A stretch of DNA of 64,000 nucleotides from Bacillota bacterium (GTDB lineage: Bacteria > Bacillota > Clostridia > Lachnospirales > Lachnospiraceae): the NCBI GenBank assembly GCA_023399055.1, contig JAEWQV010000002.1:1-64000 (forward strand), written 5' to 3'. Each line of letters opens with the position of its first letter. Position 1 is the stretch's first letter. Positions 34,716 to 43,775 of this stretch are shown here, piece after piece. The notes beneath the pieces were generated by a model that ran no database searches, was not told the DNA's origin, and was given only the letters and a program-made list of their open reading frames with translations. The position numbers and the translations under genes are program-made.

Positions 34716-35728
34716 AATTATTATCAATCGTTGTACCATGCTATAACTCACAGGCGTACATGAGACATTGCATTGAAGCTCTTTTACCGGGAGGCGAAAA
34801 GGTTGAAATCATTATTGTAAATGATGGATCAAAGGACAATACAGGAGAGGTAGCGGACGAATATGCGGCAAAATATCCTACAATAGTAAAAGCAATTCAT
34901 CAGGTAAACGGTGGCCATGGTGATGCAGTAAATACAGGAATCAGCAATGCTGTTGGAACTTATTTTAAAGTTGTTGACAGCGATGACTGGGTAGATGAAG
35001 AGGCATACGCTAAAATTCTTTCAACCCTCGAGAAATTATCCATGGAGAATGAAACAGTGGATATGTTGGTAAGCAATTATGTCTATGAAAAGGAGGGGGC
35101 ATTACATAAGAAAGTGATTCATTATAGTAAGGTATTACCAGAAGAACGAATTTTTACCTGGGATAAGATTGGGCATTTTAGAAAGGGGCAGTATATTTTA
35201 ATGCATTCGGTAATTTATCGACTACAATTATTAAGAGATTGTGGACTTCACCTGCCAAAGCATACCTTCTATGTGGATAACTTATATGTTTTTGTTCCTT
35301 TGCCATATGTTAATAACCTTTATTATTTAAATGTTGATTTCTATCGTTATTTTATCGGTCGTGATGATCAGTCAGTAAACGAAAAGGTAATGATAAGCCG
35401 CATTGACCAGCAAATTAGAGTTAATAAATTAATGATGGAATTGGTAGATATTCATAAGGTATCAATACCAAGTAGACGTAAATACATGATGAATTATTTT
35501 GAGATTATTACAGTGGTATCCACAATATTAATGATTCGGTCTGGTACCGAAGAAAATCTTCAAAAGAAACAAGAGTTGTGGCAATACATAAAAGAAAAGG
35601 ATCTTAAATTATATCATAGATTAAGACACGGAATTATGGGGGTTACCGTTAATCTGCCGGGTAAGGTGGGACATAAGATATCTCTGGCAGCCTATAAATT
35701 ATCGCAAAAAGCAGTGGGATTTAATTAA
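34712..35728 (+). CDS. Glycosyltransferase family 2
   Basis: AGAGGA eight bases before ATG 34712 gives 338 residues. GT-A fold signature: SIVVPCYNSQAYMRHCIEAL, then IIIVNDGSKDNTGEVADEYA, and the metal-binding DxD-like VVDSDDWVD. The C-terminal part is helical without clear transmembrane segments. It adds sugars to an unknown acceptor, likely a surface polysaccharide or lipid. A GtrA-like remnant lies directly upstream. Confidence 0.88.
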   Translation: MKLLSIVVPCYNSQAYMRHCIEALLPGGEKVEIIIVNDGSKDNTGEVADEYAAKYPTIVKAIHQVNGGHGDAVNTGISNAVGTYFKVVDSDDWVDEEAYAKILSTLEKLSMENETVDMLVSNYVYEKEGALHKKVIHYSKVLPEERIFTWDKIGHFRKGQYILMHSVIYRLQLLRDCGLHLPKHTFYVDNLYVFVPLPYVNNLYYLNVDFYRYFIGRDDQSVNEKVMISRIDQQIRVNKLMMELVDIHKVSIPSRRKYMMNYFEIITVVSTILMIRSGTEENLQKKQELWQYIKEKDLKLYHRLRHGIMGVTVNLPGKVGHKISLAAYKLSQKAVGFN

Positions 35729-35800
35729 TATAATATACGATTACTTGATTATAACTTACCTATAAGATGACTACTATTCAATTCAAGGCATATAGAAGAT

Positions 35801-35885
35801 GCTGTCGCAAAAGAATTATATTAAGATTATGGTATACCAGGAGATTATACCATAATCTTAATAGATAGCATTCTTTAGCGGCAGC
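35801..35885. repeat. 85-bp near-perfect palindrome, MITE-like or large terminator
   Basis: Outer arms GCTGTCGC and GCGGCAGC, then AAAGAAT and ATTCTTT, and an inner 18-bp perfect stem at 35819-35863 (TATTAAGATTATGGTATA and its complement) around a nine-base loop. It is followed on the plus strand by CTCTTTTTCT. It lies between convergent genes. Ends of the form GCTGTCGCAAAAG are common in both insertion-sequence tips and Lachnospiraceae terminators, so both readings are open. Confidence 0.75.
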
Positions 35886-35913
35886 TCTTTTTCTATCTTA
35901 CATATAAATAGTC

Positions 35914-36891
35914 CTATACTTCTTTGGAATAATCCTTGTCATAGGATTCCTTTTCCCAAGAAATAAATACCTCTAGTTCCCAGTGATACTGTGGAACAAA
36001 TGCTTTTTTCTCATAGCCAATTTTTTTATAAAAGGTTTGGTCTCCACCTAGCATTCCTGTACATTTAGGGAACATTAGCTGAACTCGGTTAGCGGCTTCA
36101 TGTAAAATAGCCGATGCTATTCCCTTTCTTCTTTCCCACCAAACAACACCCAGAGGTTCAAGCTCGCAATAGGGCATAGTTTCATCATACCAAATGATGG
36201 CCATTGCTACAGGTCTCATTTGCTTATCAAGAACGCATAAATCGAGATTTTTTCTATAATGTTTCATCTTTCTTAAATCCTGAAAGGCCTGTTCACCATG
36301 TATACAGGCATGGGAATCTCCATCGTAGCTAAAGGATAAGCGGTGAGTATTTGAAAGGTAAAAGTCGGGAACCTCATAACCATCGGCAAAGGTATAACCA
36401 TCAGGTAGTTTTACGTCATAAGGCTGTTTCCCAAAAGGTAGAATATATAATTCCTCCCCCCATTCCATTTCATGGAATCCAGATTGTAAAACCATTTCCT
36501 TTAAGGTAGTATTCCAAGTAGGTACATAAAGGTTCAAGGACTTAGTTCTTCGGTCTTCTTTGGTTTTGGCAGCATGTGTCTTTGCAAACTTTATCATGTC
36601 GTTAAGAAGTTCTATGTCTGTTCCTCGTTCTTTTGAGTCAAATAAGAAAAAGGCTTCTCCGTTGTAATTACCTTCATTAATAACACAAGCTGCTATTTTT
36701 CCACTATCTCTGTAGACACCAACAGTATGTCTCCAGGCGTGATAATGTCCAGTAAAAGCCGGATGCAAACCTTTTGAAAATTCATGTCTGCTAAGGCCCC
36801 AGATTGGGTATTCCCATTGATATGATGCAAGGACTAGCTGTTCAATTTCTTCAAAATCTTCATCCTTATAAAAGTTAAATTCATAAATCAT
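35914..36891 (-). CDS. GNAT-family N-acetyltransferase, long form
   Basis: ATG 36891 has better spacing from AAAGGG than the ATG six bases earlier; 325 residues. The C-terminal GNAT domain has motif A ELEPLGVVWWERRKGIASAI and motif B TFYKKIGYEKKAF. The N-terminal 160 residues form a second, degenerate GNAT-like half (KDEDFEEIEQLVLASYQWEY). Duplicated GNAT proteins of this size are common in Firmicutes. Substrate unknown. Confidence 0.85.
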   Translation of the reverse strand: MIYEFNFYKDEDFEEIEQLVLASYQWEYPIWGLSRHEFSKGLHPAFTGHYHAWRHTVGVYRDSGKIAACVINEGNYNGEAFFLFDSKERGTDIELLNDMIKFAKTHAAKTKEDRRTKSLNLYVPTWNTTLKEMVLQSGFHEMEWGEELYILPFGKQPYDVKLPDGYTFADGYEVPDFYLSNTHRLSFSYDGDSHACIHGEQAFQDLRKMKHYRKNLDLCVLDKQMRPVAMAIIWYDETMPYCELEPLGVVWWERRKGIASAILHEAANRVQLMFPKCTGMLGGDQTFYKKIGYEKKAFVPQYHWELEVFISWEKESYDKDYSKEV

Positions 36892-37040
36892 ATGCATCTA
36901 CCCTTTCTAATTGTTTACGTTTTTATGTAATGTTTACGATATTTTCGTTGTTCTTTCTATCTAAACATGTTATAAAACTAATTTTATCAATTTAACTAGA
37001 TTATATATATGCATCAAATAATTATACTTATTTGTGACAT

Positions 37041-37068
37041 AAAAACAGGACTCTAATAAGAGCCCTGC
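37041..37068 (-). terminator. Terminator after the CD3324-like gene
   Basis: CAGGGCTC and GAGTCCTG pair with one G-T around TTATTA, followed by five T on the minus strand. Confidence 0.8.
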
Positions 37069-37073
37069 TAAAG

Positions 37074-37331
37074 TTAACTATATATGATTTTTTTTACTGT
37101 ATCAAAGGCTAATCCATATAAATCAGATATTTGAGAAATGGAGTTACCCTCACGGTACTTCTTTTTTATTTCACTGTTTCTTTTCAAGTAGTAAGAGCGA
37201 GAGCCACTTTTTTCTCCCCATCCTTTTTGTACAAGATCGCAGGGAACGTAAAGTAAATCGCCTTTTACATATGTTTGAAGTTCCTTTAATAATTTTTCTG
37301 GCAATACATCTGCTGCATTTATATATTTCAT
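37074..37331 (-). CDS. CD3324-family small regulator (Mor-like helix-turn-helix)
   Basis: 85 residues: MKYINAADVLPEKLLKELQT, then YVKGDLLYVP and a C-terminal helix-turn-helix NSEIKKKYREGNSISQISDL with YGLAFDTVKKII. This is the pattern of the CD3324 family, related to the DNA-binding end of Mor activators. GGAGCGG precedes the ATG. The leader carries a large hairpin (37367-37435), which may be its operator or a regulatory structure. Confidence 0.8.
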   Translation of the reverse strand: MKYINAADVLPEKLLKELQTYVKGDLLYVPCDLVQKGWGEKSGSRSYYLKRNSEIKKKYREGNSISQISDLYGLAFDTVKKIIYS

Positions 37332-37366
37332 TATGATCCGCTCCTTATTTATGATGCAAAATAAAG

Positions 37367-37435
37367 GCAGAATAAGCAGACAATGTAATACCTATTCATC
37401 CCATACAGAAATAGATTACATTATCGTTATTCTGC
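37367..37435. repeat. Nested inverted repeat in the leader of the CD3324-like gene
   Basis: GCAGAATAA at 37367-37375 pairs with TTATTCTGC at 37427-37435, and CAATGTAAT pairs with ATTACATT inside it. A competing pair, CCCATaCAGAA with TTCTGcATGGG, spans 37400-37440. Mutually exclusive stems are a feature of regulatory leaders. Confidence 0.6.
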
Positions 37436-37578
37436 ATGGGATATTGCTTTGTTGTGATGTTTTCTAAGTAATATAACTTTTATAATACTCACCTCCATAA
37501 ATTGATTTTAGATGGTATATTTATTATATATCATTTGGCTGCCACGTTCACCCTTTTTATTTGAAGCAACGCATAAAA

Positions 37579-38610
37579 TTACTTAATTCTAATAATCCGA
37601 GTCGCCTTACCGCTTTCGCTAAGCGCAACAACAAAATCTCCGTACAGTACCTTTGGTTTTTCTTTAAAACCATACATAACAAAAAACGTTGATACAATAT
37701 ATCTATTCTGATACCTTGCGTTATATATATTTACACCAAGTAAATCGAATTCACCCACATCTTCGCAATAACCACTGGTCAATGCACTTGTAATGATTTT
37801 ATTTGTTTCCTGATGATAAGCATCAACTACAGTTTGTATTTGGCTAGAGTTTATTGGAGTGCCTATATAGGAAAGCTTGTTTTCAAGAATTGATATTGCC
37901 GTTGCTTGTTTAGCAAAATGTTCGAAATCCGTAATACTATTTTCTTTTAAAATGTGAAAGAATAGTGCACCAACAGAATAAGATATTATTCTTATTGGTA
38001 TTAAACTAACAGGTTGCTGTATGCGATTAAGTATTTCGGATAGAGTATTTTCAAACGTCTCTTTTGATAACTGTTTTAGAACTCCTAGTTCTACATAGTT
38101 TGCTGTGCCCTCTATTTGCTCAACAGCTGCTTCATATAGGTACTCATACTCATGGCGAAGCAGTCGATATTTTCTTAGAGCTAAAAGACGGTCAAACTCA
38201 TTTCTATCAAAATGACCTATTAATTTTGCAATCAGTAGATTTTCTTCCAACTTAATTGAGAGATTATCTGTTGTATATCTATATTTACTGAGTGCTTCAA
38301 GCTCATTTGGGAATCTTACCTCGCAATTAATTTGCTGGAAAGCATGAAACATTTCATGAACGATTTTTGATGTCAGAATAACATCATCTATTTCATTAAC
38401 AACATTCCAAATGGCGATATGCTCTCCATGAAATAAAATAGATGTATTTGCCAGAAGTTCTTCTGTTTTCTCTATGTATTCACCATCAAAATAACATTCA
38501 TTTTCATTATATAAAGCGAACTTCAAGGGTATAAAATCTTTCCAAAGCAGGGAAAAGTCAATAGTTTCAATGTGCTTTTTTATCTTTAAATATAAAGTCT
38601 GTAAATCCAT
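37579..38610 (-). CDS. Putative zinc metallopeptidase-like protein (HEMFH)
   Basis: 343 residues. A zinc-binding HExxH lies in SKIVHEMFHAFQQINCE at about residue 85, and the downstream YEAAVEQIEGTANYVELG, about 75 residues later, offers the third Glu ligand as in gluzincins. No signal peptide, so probably cytoplasmic. A GNAT gene lies 20 bases upstream in the same direction and is probably co-transcribed. I do not recognise the family name. Substrate unknown. Confidence 0.65.
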   Translation of the reverse strand: MDLQTLYLKIKKHIETIDFSLLWKDFIPLKFALYNENECYFDGEYIEKTEELLANTSILFHGEHIAIWNVVNEIDDVILTSKIVHEMFHAFQQINCEVRFPNELEALSKYRYTTDNLSIKLEENLLIAKLIGHFDRNEFDRLLALRKYRLLRHEYEYLYEAAVEQIEGTANYVELGVLKQLSKETFENTLSEILNRIQQPVSLIPIRIISYSVGALFFHILKENSITDFEHFAKQATAISILENKLSYIGTPINSSQIQTVVDAYHQETNKIITSALTSGYCEDVGEFDLLGVNIYNARYQNRYIVSTFFVMYGFKEKPKVLYGDFVVALSESGKATRIIRIK

Positions 38611-38629
38611 CTACTTTGTCCTTTCATAA

Positions 38630-39109
38630 TTATTTACTATATGAATTGATTCCAAAGGGATAATAAGCCATGGCTGTGGGTGAAAAGTCAAATCCAATTT
38701 CTTTATATAAATGTTCTCCTAATTCACTTGTGTTTAATAGTATTCTTTCGCATGACCGATTTTTAGCATCATCGATTAATAATTTAATTATCTCTTTGGC
38801 AATTCCATTTCTGCGGAAGGGAAGAGTTGTAAATAAATTACCCACATAGGCGGTTTTTCCGGAAGGACACCAATCATTGGGCGGTAAAGTGAAATAACTT
38901 ATACAACCCATAGAAATAATTGCTGCATCCTGTTCAGCTACAATGATAAGTAATAAGTCTTGTGCTATACCATTTGCAAAGTATTCATTTGTATTATAGG
39001 ATAGAATATTATTAAACTCAGAGGTATGTGTAATCTCCTCATTCAACATATCAACTCGTAACTGTGATAACGCCGAAACATCTTTTATTGAGGCTTTTCT
39101 AAAAATCAT
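38630..39109 (-). CDS. GNAT-family N-acetyltransferase
   Basis: 159 residues. Motif A is GNLFTTLPFRRNGIAKEIIK (acyl-CoA loop RRNGIA) and the end LLNTSELGEHLYKEIGFDF is motif B. It sits between the cyclase-like gene and the HExxH gene in a minus-strand cluster. Substrate unknown. Confidence 0.85.
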   Translation of the reverse strand: MIFRKASIKDVSALSQLRVDMLNEEITHTSEFNNILSYNTNEYFANGIAQDLLLIIVAEQDAAIISMGCISYFTLPPNDWCPSGKTAYVGNLFTTLPFRRNGIAKEIIKLLIDDAKNRSCERILLNTSELGEHLYKEIGFDFSPTAMAYYPFGINSYSK

Positions 39110-39156
39110 TATAGTCTCTCCTTATATAATAGATAATGACTGGTATCAATGGAAAG

Positions 39157-40098
39157 TTACATATGAGATGAGAGATATCCAAAGCTTTTAAGAAATCGCA
39201 TTTTTTCAATTGCCTTTATTGCTTTCCACCAATTTTCACTGATGGCAAATTCCTTGGCATATTTACTGTTGTTATCAAACCAGGTCCAAGGGATTCCCCA
39301 GACATCATTTTGAGGTATTGTCTCAATTAGATAGTTTAATTCCTTCTCTACAATATCCTTATTCTCATAATAGTAAATACTTTGTGGACCTTTAATATAA
39401 TTGGAAGGACGAACACCGTAATACTGCCATTTAGAAATATCGTTTTCAATAGAAGTTTTAACTAATCCATTTATTCTTAGTTGCAATGAAGCATAATCAT
39501 ATTCATTAAAGCCTAAAACCCTTAAAGCATCTAAAAGCTCCACATACCCGCCGATTCCCATATCTCCAAAGTTATTGCCAGCCATCAAGTTATGCATTAA
39601 GTTTTTCACTAACGCATTTGTTTTTTGATAAAGAATAGAATTTTTATCTGCATATCTTAACACAAATATAGATAAGCCAGTAGTTACTCCAATACTTTCA
39701 GTTAAGTTTGCCTCTTCATTGAAGTTCCACCAAGGAGCATGAGGAAAGTTGTCATTGGTAGGGACGCAAAACCTCCAACCATATTCCATTAAATCTCTTT
39801 CACTCTGCAAATACTTTAAAATTCCTTTATAAATTGGATGGCTTAAATCTGTAAACTCGATATCATTTAAAATGCTTATGGCATATAAGGTGGTATAGGG
39901 TGTGGAATTAGGATTCCAGTTATCAGGTTCTAATGCATTACCGAATCCTCCATCCTCATTCTGATAATAAGATAAAGCGGAGATTACATCGTCCTTGTTT
40001 CCTTTTTCAAAGGAATAGTTCCATAAGCAGAGTTCAAGGGTTCTTGCATTTCGGTAAACCCAGGTTTTTATCTGGTTATATGTTTTCGTTGATAGCAT
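39157..40098 (-). CDS. Alpha/alpha-barrel protein resembling prenyltransferase/squalene-cyclase repeats
   Basis: 313 residues, helical. Near the N-terminus ALSYYQNEDGGFGNALEPD matches the QxxDGGFG repeat of terpenoid cyclase/prenyltransferase beta-subunit folds; later repeats are weaker (GWRFCVPTNDNFPHAPWWN). There is no DxDD or DxxDD cyclase acid motif that I can see, so enzymatic activity is uncertain. Soluble, first gene of a minus-strand cluster with a GNAT and a HExxH protein. Confidence 0.65.
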   Translation of the reverse strand: MLSTKTYNQIKTWVYRNARTLELCLWNYSFEKGNKDDVISALSYYQNEDGGFGNALEPDNWNPNSTPYTTLYAISILNDIEFTDLSHPIYKGILKYLQSERDLMEYGWRFCVPTNDNFPHAPWWNFNEEANLTESIGVTTGLSIFVLRYADKNSILYQKTNALVKNLMHNLMAGNNFGDMGIGGYVELLDALRVLGFNEYDYASLQLRINGLVKTSIENDISKWQYYGVRPSNYIKGPQSIYYYENKDIVEKELNYLIETIPQNDVWGIPWTWFDNNSKYAKEFAISENWWKAIKAIEKMRFLKSFGYLSSHM

Positions 40099-40248
40099 TT
40101 TACTTTCCTCCGTACTTTTTTACAGGGCATTTTATACATATGTATCATAATAGTGAGGACTCCAATATAGTGTATTTATGTAAGAAATAGCGAGCTAAAA
40201 TTTTGTTATATTTATTTTACATAACTAAATATTGGAAGTCAATTATCT

Positions 40249-40277
40249 TGACATTAATGCAAAGATTATCTATAATA
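40249..40277 (+). promoter_or_regulatory. Consensus SigA promoter of the LysRS gene
   Basis: TTGACA at 40249-40254 and TATAAT at 40272-40277 with a 17-base spacer. Both boxes are perfect consensus. Transcription should begin near 40284. Confidence 0.9.
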
Positions 40278-40283
40278 CATTTC

Positions 40284-40640
40284 AAAATGAATAGATAAAG
40301 CGATGAAGAGAAAGAGTAGGTATCTGAATACTTTACAGAGAGTTCTGTTAGCTGAGAAAGAACAAGGAATAAGATATTGGGCATTTTTGCTTAAATTTTG
40401 GTAACAAAATCGAAAAAAGACTTGGAGCTGCGTACCGACTGCTAATTAGCTGAGATTACGATGGGTGTGCCCGTTATAGCACCAGAGTATCGATATAAGT
40501 CCGTACTTGCTTTTTGCATTTAGGGATAGGAAATCTGTACTTGCAAAGATTTATGCTGTGAAGTATGAATGAAAAAAGGTGGTAACACGGGATAATTATT
40601 CTCGTCCTTGGATAACAGGGGCGAGATTTTTTTATTCATT
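40284..40640 (+). ncRNA. T-box leader of the lysyl-tRNA synthetase gene
   Basis: The leader has the T-box order of elements: an early AGTA turn, AGAGAG and GCTGAGAAAG of the Stem I apical region (40337-40360), then the T-box core AAGGTGGTAACACGG (40576-40590), then a terminator CTCGTCC...GGGCGAG with a T run ending near 40633. Uncharged tRNA-Lys would favour the antiterminator and switch the gene on. AAG at 40371-40373, followed by A, is a candidate Lys specifier, but I could not fold Stem I with certainty. The core differs from the usual GGTGGnACCGCG, as in other clostridial examples. Confidence 0.85.
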
Positions 40641-40676
40641 TATCTTTTGCCCTAAAAATTGAAAGGAAAAGATAAT

Positions 40677-42143
40677 ATGAAGGAAAACAATTTATTTGAA
40701 GCAAGAATGGTGAAATTTAATTATGTAAAAAGCATTACTAATCCTTATCCAGAAAGATATGAGGTTACGCATGTTTTAAGTGTAGCATCAACTCTTCAGG
40801 ATGGTACAAAGGATGTTCGAGTGGCTGGTAGACTTATGTCTATGAGAAAAATGGGAAGACTATCTTTTGTATCCTTAGCTGATGTCGCTGGAAAAATACA
40901 GATAGCAATTAAGAGGGATATACTTGGTGAAGAACAATATGATTTTTTCAAAAAAGCATTTGATATTGGTGATTATATGGGCGTTGAAGGTGAAATATTT
41001 ACTACGGATGCAGGAGAAAAAACAATTCGGGCAAATAGGCTTTATTTTCTGGGAAAATCATTTAGGCCATTACCCGAGAAATTTCATGGTGTTAATGATA
41101 TAGATATACGTCAAAGACAAAGGTATCTGGATTTATGTATGAATGATGAGACAAAAGATAGGTTTCTGAAAAAATATCAATTCATTAAGGAAATAAGAAG
41201 ATATCTTGAAGATAATGATTATATAGAAATTGAGACTCCGGTTTTAATAGATCATCCTTCTGGTGCAACAGCAAGACCATTTATATCACATCATAATTCT
41301 CTAAATATGGAGGTATATTTAAGGATTGCGCCTGAAACATATTTGAAGAGAGCTATTGTTGGTGGTTTTACCAAAGTATTTGAGTTTGCAAGGTGCTTTA
41401 GAAATGAAGGAATTGATGCTACTCATCTACAGGATTTCACTATGCTAGAGGGATATTGTGCTTACTATAATTATACTGACAATATGAAATTTCTACAAAG
41501 AATGTTATCAGAGGTTATTTGTAAGATATGGGGAACATCTAAAATTATCGTTAACGAGAAGGAGATTGACTTTTCAGGAGATTGGAAAATTATTACCTTT
41601 AGAGATCTGGTGTTAGAAGATAGCGGTATAGATATTAATCAATATAAAACCGCAAAAGAACTTTTGTCTGTTATTCAAAAGAACAAAATTGAAATTGAGT
41701 TAAGTGAAAATGTGGAAAGCCTGGGAAGAGGAAACTTAATTGATTTGCTTTATAAGAAAGTAAGCAGACCTAAGATTATAGCACCTACATTTCTTATTCA
41801 ACATCCGACAGATTTATCACCCCTCGCTCGTGCAAATGATGATAATCCAGAAGTTGTTGATAGATTTCAGTTGATTATTAACGGTGCAGAAATAATAAAC
41901 GCATATTCTGAATTAGTTGATCCATTAGAACAAAAAGAACGACTCTTGGAGCAAGCCCGTTGTAAATCAAATGGTGACGAAGAAGCAATGATGATGGATG
42001 AAGATTACATCACTGCGATGGAATATGGTATGCCGCCCATTTCTGGATGGGGAATGGGAATTGACAGAGTATTTCAAGTACTAACTGGAAAGGAAAATAT
42101 ACGCGAGTCAATAATGTTTCCATTGATGAAAATACTAAGCTGA
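40677..42143 (+). CDS. lysS: Lysyl-tRNA synthetase, class II, divergent form
   Basis: ATG 40677 behind AAAGGA gives 488 residues. The anticodon-binding OB domain includes DVRVAGRLMSMRKMGRLSFV. The catalytic core has ETPVLIDHPSGATARPF, motif 2 FRNEGIDATHLQDFTMLE and motif 3 GWGMGIDRVFQVLTG. Usual bacterial LysRS has GLGIGIDR at motif 3; the PPISGWGMGIDR form is less common and the DNPEVVDRFQLIINGAEIIN segment also differs. It charges tRNA-Lys. The T-box leader, rare for housekeeping LysRS, suggests this may be a second, regulated copy. Confidence 0.88.
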   Translation: MKENNLFEARMVKFNYVKSITNPYPERYEVTHVLSVASTLQDGTKDVRVAGRLMSMRKMGRLSFVSLADVAGKIQIAIKRDILGEEQYDFFKKAFDIGDYMGVEGEIFTTDAGEKTIRANRLYFLGKSFRPLPEKFHGVNDIDIRQRQRYLDLCMNDETKDRFLKKYQFIKEIRRYLEDNDYIEIETPVLIDHPSGATARPFISHHNSLNMEVYLRIAPETYLKRAIVGGFTKVFEFARCFRNEGIDATHLQDFTMLEGYCAYYNYTDNMKFLQRMLSEVICKIWGTSKIIVNEKEIDFSGDWKIITFRDLVLEDSGIDINQYKTAKELLSVIQKNKIEIELSENVESLGRGNLIDLLYKKVSRPKIIAPTFLIQHPTDLSPLARANDDNPEVVDRFQLIINGAEIINAYSELVDPLEQKERLLEQARCKSNGDEEAMMMDEDYITAMEYGMPPISGWGMGIDRVFQVLTGKENIRESIMFPLMKILS

Positions 42144-42496
42144 TTTAGAAATGTTAAACATGTAAAGTGAATCCATATAGTGAAAGGATTTGCTTTACAT
42201 GTTTCTACATTGCAAAAAAACACAAGTTATTTTAATAAAAAATAATACTCTAAAATACACTTTACAGCTTCAGTTATTATACCTTGTCCCTATTATCTAT
42301 CATATTGTATATCCAATTTCTTTGCCATTTAAGTTGTTATATGGTTCGCTTAAATCAATCATAAATTATCCAAGAGAAATAGGACAACAAACTTTATGTT
42401 TGTTGAAGTCTGGATTATTCATGTGCTACATGATAAAATTAAAATAGATAAAAAGATTGCAGAATTTATATTATATAAGAGCAGGAGAGTAGCAGA
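42144..42496 (+). other. Intergenic region with a long-loop inverted repeat
   Basis: AAACATGTAAAG at 42156-42167 pairs with CTTTACATGTTT at 42193-42204 across a 25-base loop, directly after the LysRS stop; it may act as a weak terminator. An 85-codon frame at 42190-42447 begins within this hairpin, lacks a ribosome binding site and shows no family, so I do not call it a gene. Confidence 0.5.
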
Positions 42497-42964
42497 ATGG
42501 AGATAAAAGTATTGTTCGTCTGTCATGGCAACATCTGTCGATCGCCTATGGCAGAGTTCGTCTTTAAAGATATGGTAAAAAAGAAGGGATTAAGTAATCA
42601 ATTTAAGATTGCATCAGCTGCAACCAGTACGGAGGAAATAGGGAATGGAGTTCATCCTGGAACAAGAAAATTATTAAACGGGTTAGGCATCTCATCCGAC
42701 GGAAAATGTGCCGTACAGATGAGAAAAAGTGACTATAAGGAATATGATTATATCCTTGCGATGGATCAAAGAAATATTTCTAACATCCATCGAATTATTG
42801 GCATAGACACTGAGAAAAAGGTTCAAAAACTATTGGATTATACATATAAGTCTGGAGATATTGCAGATCCCTGGTATACTGGTGATTTTGATAAAACGTA
42901 TGAAGATATTTACGCAGGCTGTGAAGGATTGCTAAATGTAATTCGTGAAAAGTACAACATATGA
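42497..42964 (+). CDS. Low-molecular-weight protein-tyrosine phosphatase
   Basis: 155 residues. The phosphate loop VCHGNICRSPMAEFVF has the catalytic CxxxxxRS, and the general acid Asp is in DIADPWYTGDFDKTYEDI. Length and order are standard for the LMW-PTP family. AGGAG precedes the ATG. It removes phosphate from tyrosine residues, often in control of exopolysaccharide synthesis. No tyrosine kinase gene is adjacent. Confidence 0.92.
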   Translation: MEIKVLFVCHGNICRSPMAEFVFKDMVKKKGLSNQFKIASAATSTEEIGNGVHPGTRKLLNGLGISSDGKCAVQMRKSDYKEYDYILAMDQRNISNIHRIIGIDTEKKVQKLLDYTYKSGDIADPWYTGDFDKTYEDIYAGCEGLLNVIREKYNI

Positions 42965-42986
42965 TAATGTTAAGATAGTTAATAAA

Positions 42987-43019
42987 ACCGTCAGAAATTA
43001 TTTATTAATTCCTGACGGT
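42987..43019. terminator. Hairpin after the phosphatase gene
   Basis: ACCGTCAG and CTGACGGT pair around a 17-base loop between convergent genes. The T run is better on the minus strand. Confidence 0.65.
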
Positions 43020-43189
43020 AAATGATTAGTTAATATTATAAGACGTAAATGAAAGGATATAGCTATACAATAGGCATGAGATAGCTCCAGAACCAAATCT
43101 CATTATGTAATAACTAAAACGAGAGGTCTATACAGTTCTATTTATAATAAATAATTGTACAAATATTTTATGTACCAGACTTTTCTTTA

Positions 43190-43732
43190 TTAACCTGACT
43201 TTGTATTGGTTTTATAAAATTGGAAATCATAATTTATCATATCAAAACACATTTCGATGAGCCCTTTGTTATAGGGTAAAAATAATCCACTATCAATTAA
43301 ATGTAGTATTTCCCTTCTTGTGGACCACTTAACTTCATTGACTTCTTCTGAACTTAAGATTAACTCATCTAGCTTAATATCTTCTTGTATCTTATAAAAA
43401 TCATAAAATGCATTTTCAATATTTAAAGTAAAGAACGGGCGTAAGTTTTCCGATGCAAAATCTTTTACATATCCTAACTCTTCAAATAATTCTCGCGTGG
43501 CAGCTTGTTGACTTGTTTCTCCACTTATAGCACAACCGCCAACGGATAAATCCCATAAACCAGCCCAGGATTTTTTATGTGATTGTCGTTGCTGTATTAG
43601 CATCTCGCCTTTATTATTGAATATGCAAATTTCTATGCCTAAGTAATATTCACTGTCAGAAAAGCTTCCTCGTTCTTTGACTTTTGTTGTTTGCTGTCGG
43701 TGTATATCGTATACATCCCACAATTCAGACAT
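43190..43732 (-). CDS. NUDIX hydrolase
   Basis: 180 residues. The Nudix box is GGCAISGETSQQAATRELFE followed by ELG, with the Mg-binding Glu residues in RELFEEL. Its N-terminal part, VYDIHRQQTTKVKERG and MLIQQRQSHKKSWAGLWDLS, resembles the IPP-isomerase-like and YfcD-type NUDIX group. It hydrolyses nucleoside diphosphate-X compounds; the substrate is unknown. Confidence 0.9.
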   Translation of the reverse strand: MSELWDVYDIHRQQTTKVKERGSFSDSEYYLGIEICIFNNKGEMLIQQRQSHKKSWAGLWDLSVGGCAISGETSQQAATRELFEELGYVKDFASENLRPFFTLNIENAFYDFYKIQEDIKLDELILSSEEVNEVKWSTRREILHLIDSGLFLPYNKGLIEMCFDMINYDFQFYKTNTKSG

Positions 43733-43775
43733 AAATATACCTCCATAATAAATCTTGAAAATTTATAGTATCTTT

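Noticed and set aside
42190..42447. An 85-codon plus-strand frame
   Set aside because: It begins inside an inverted repeat, has no ribosome binding site and matches no family I know.
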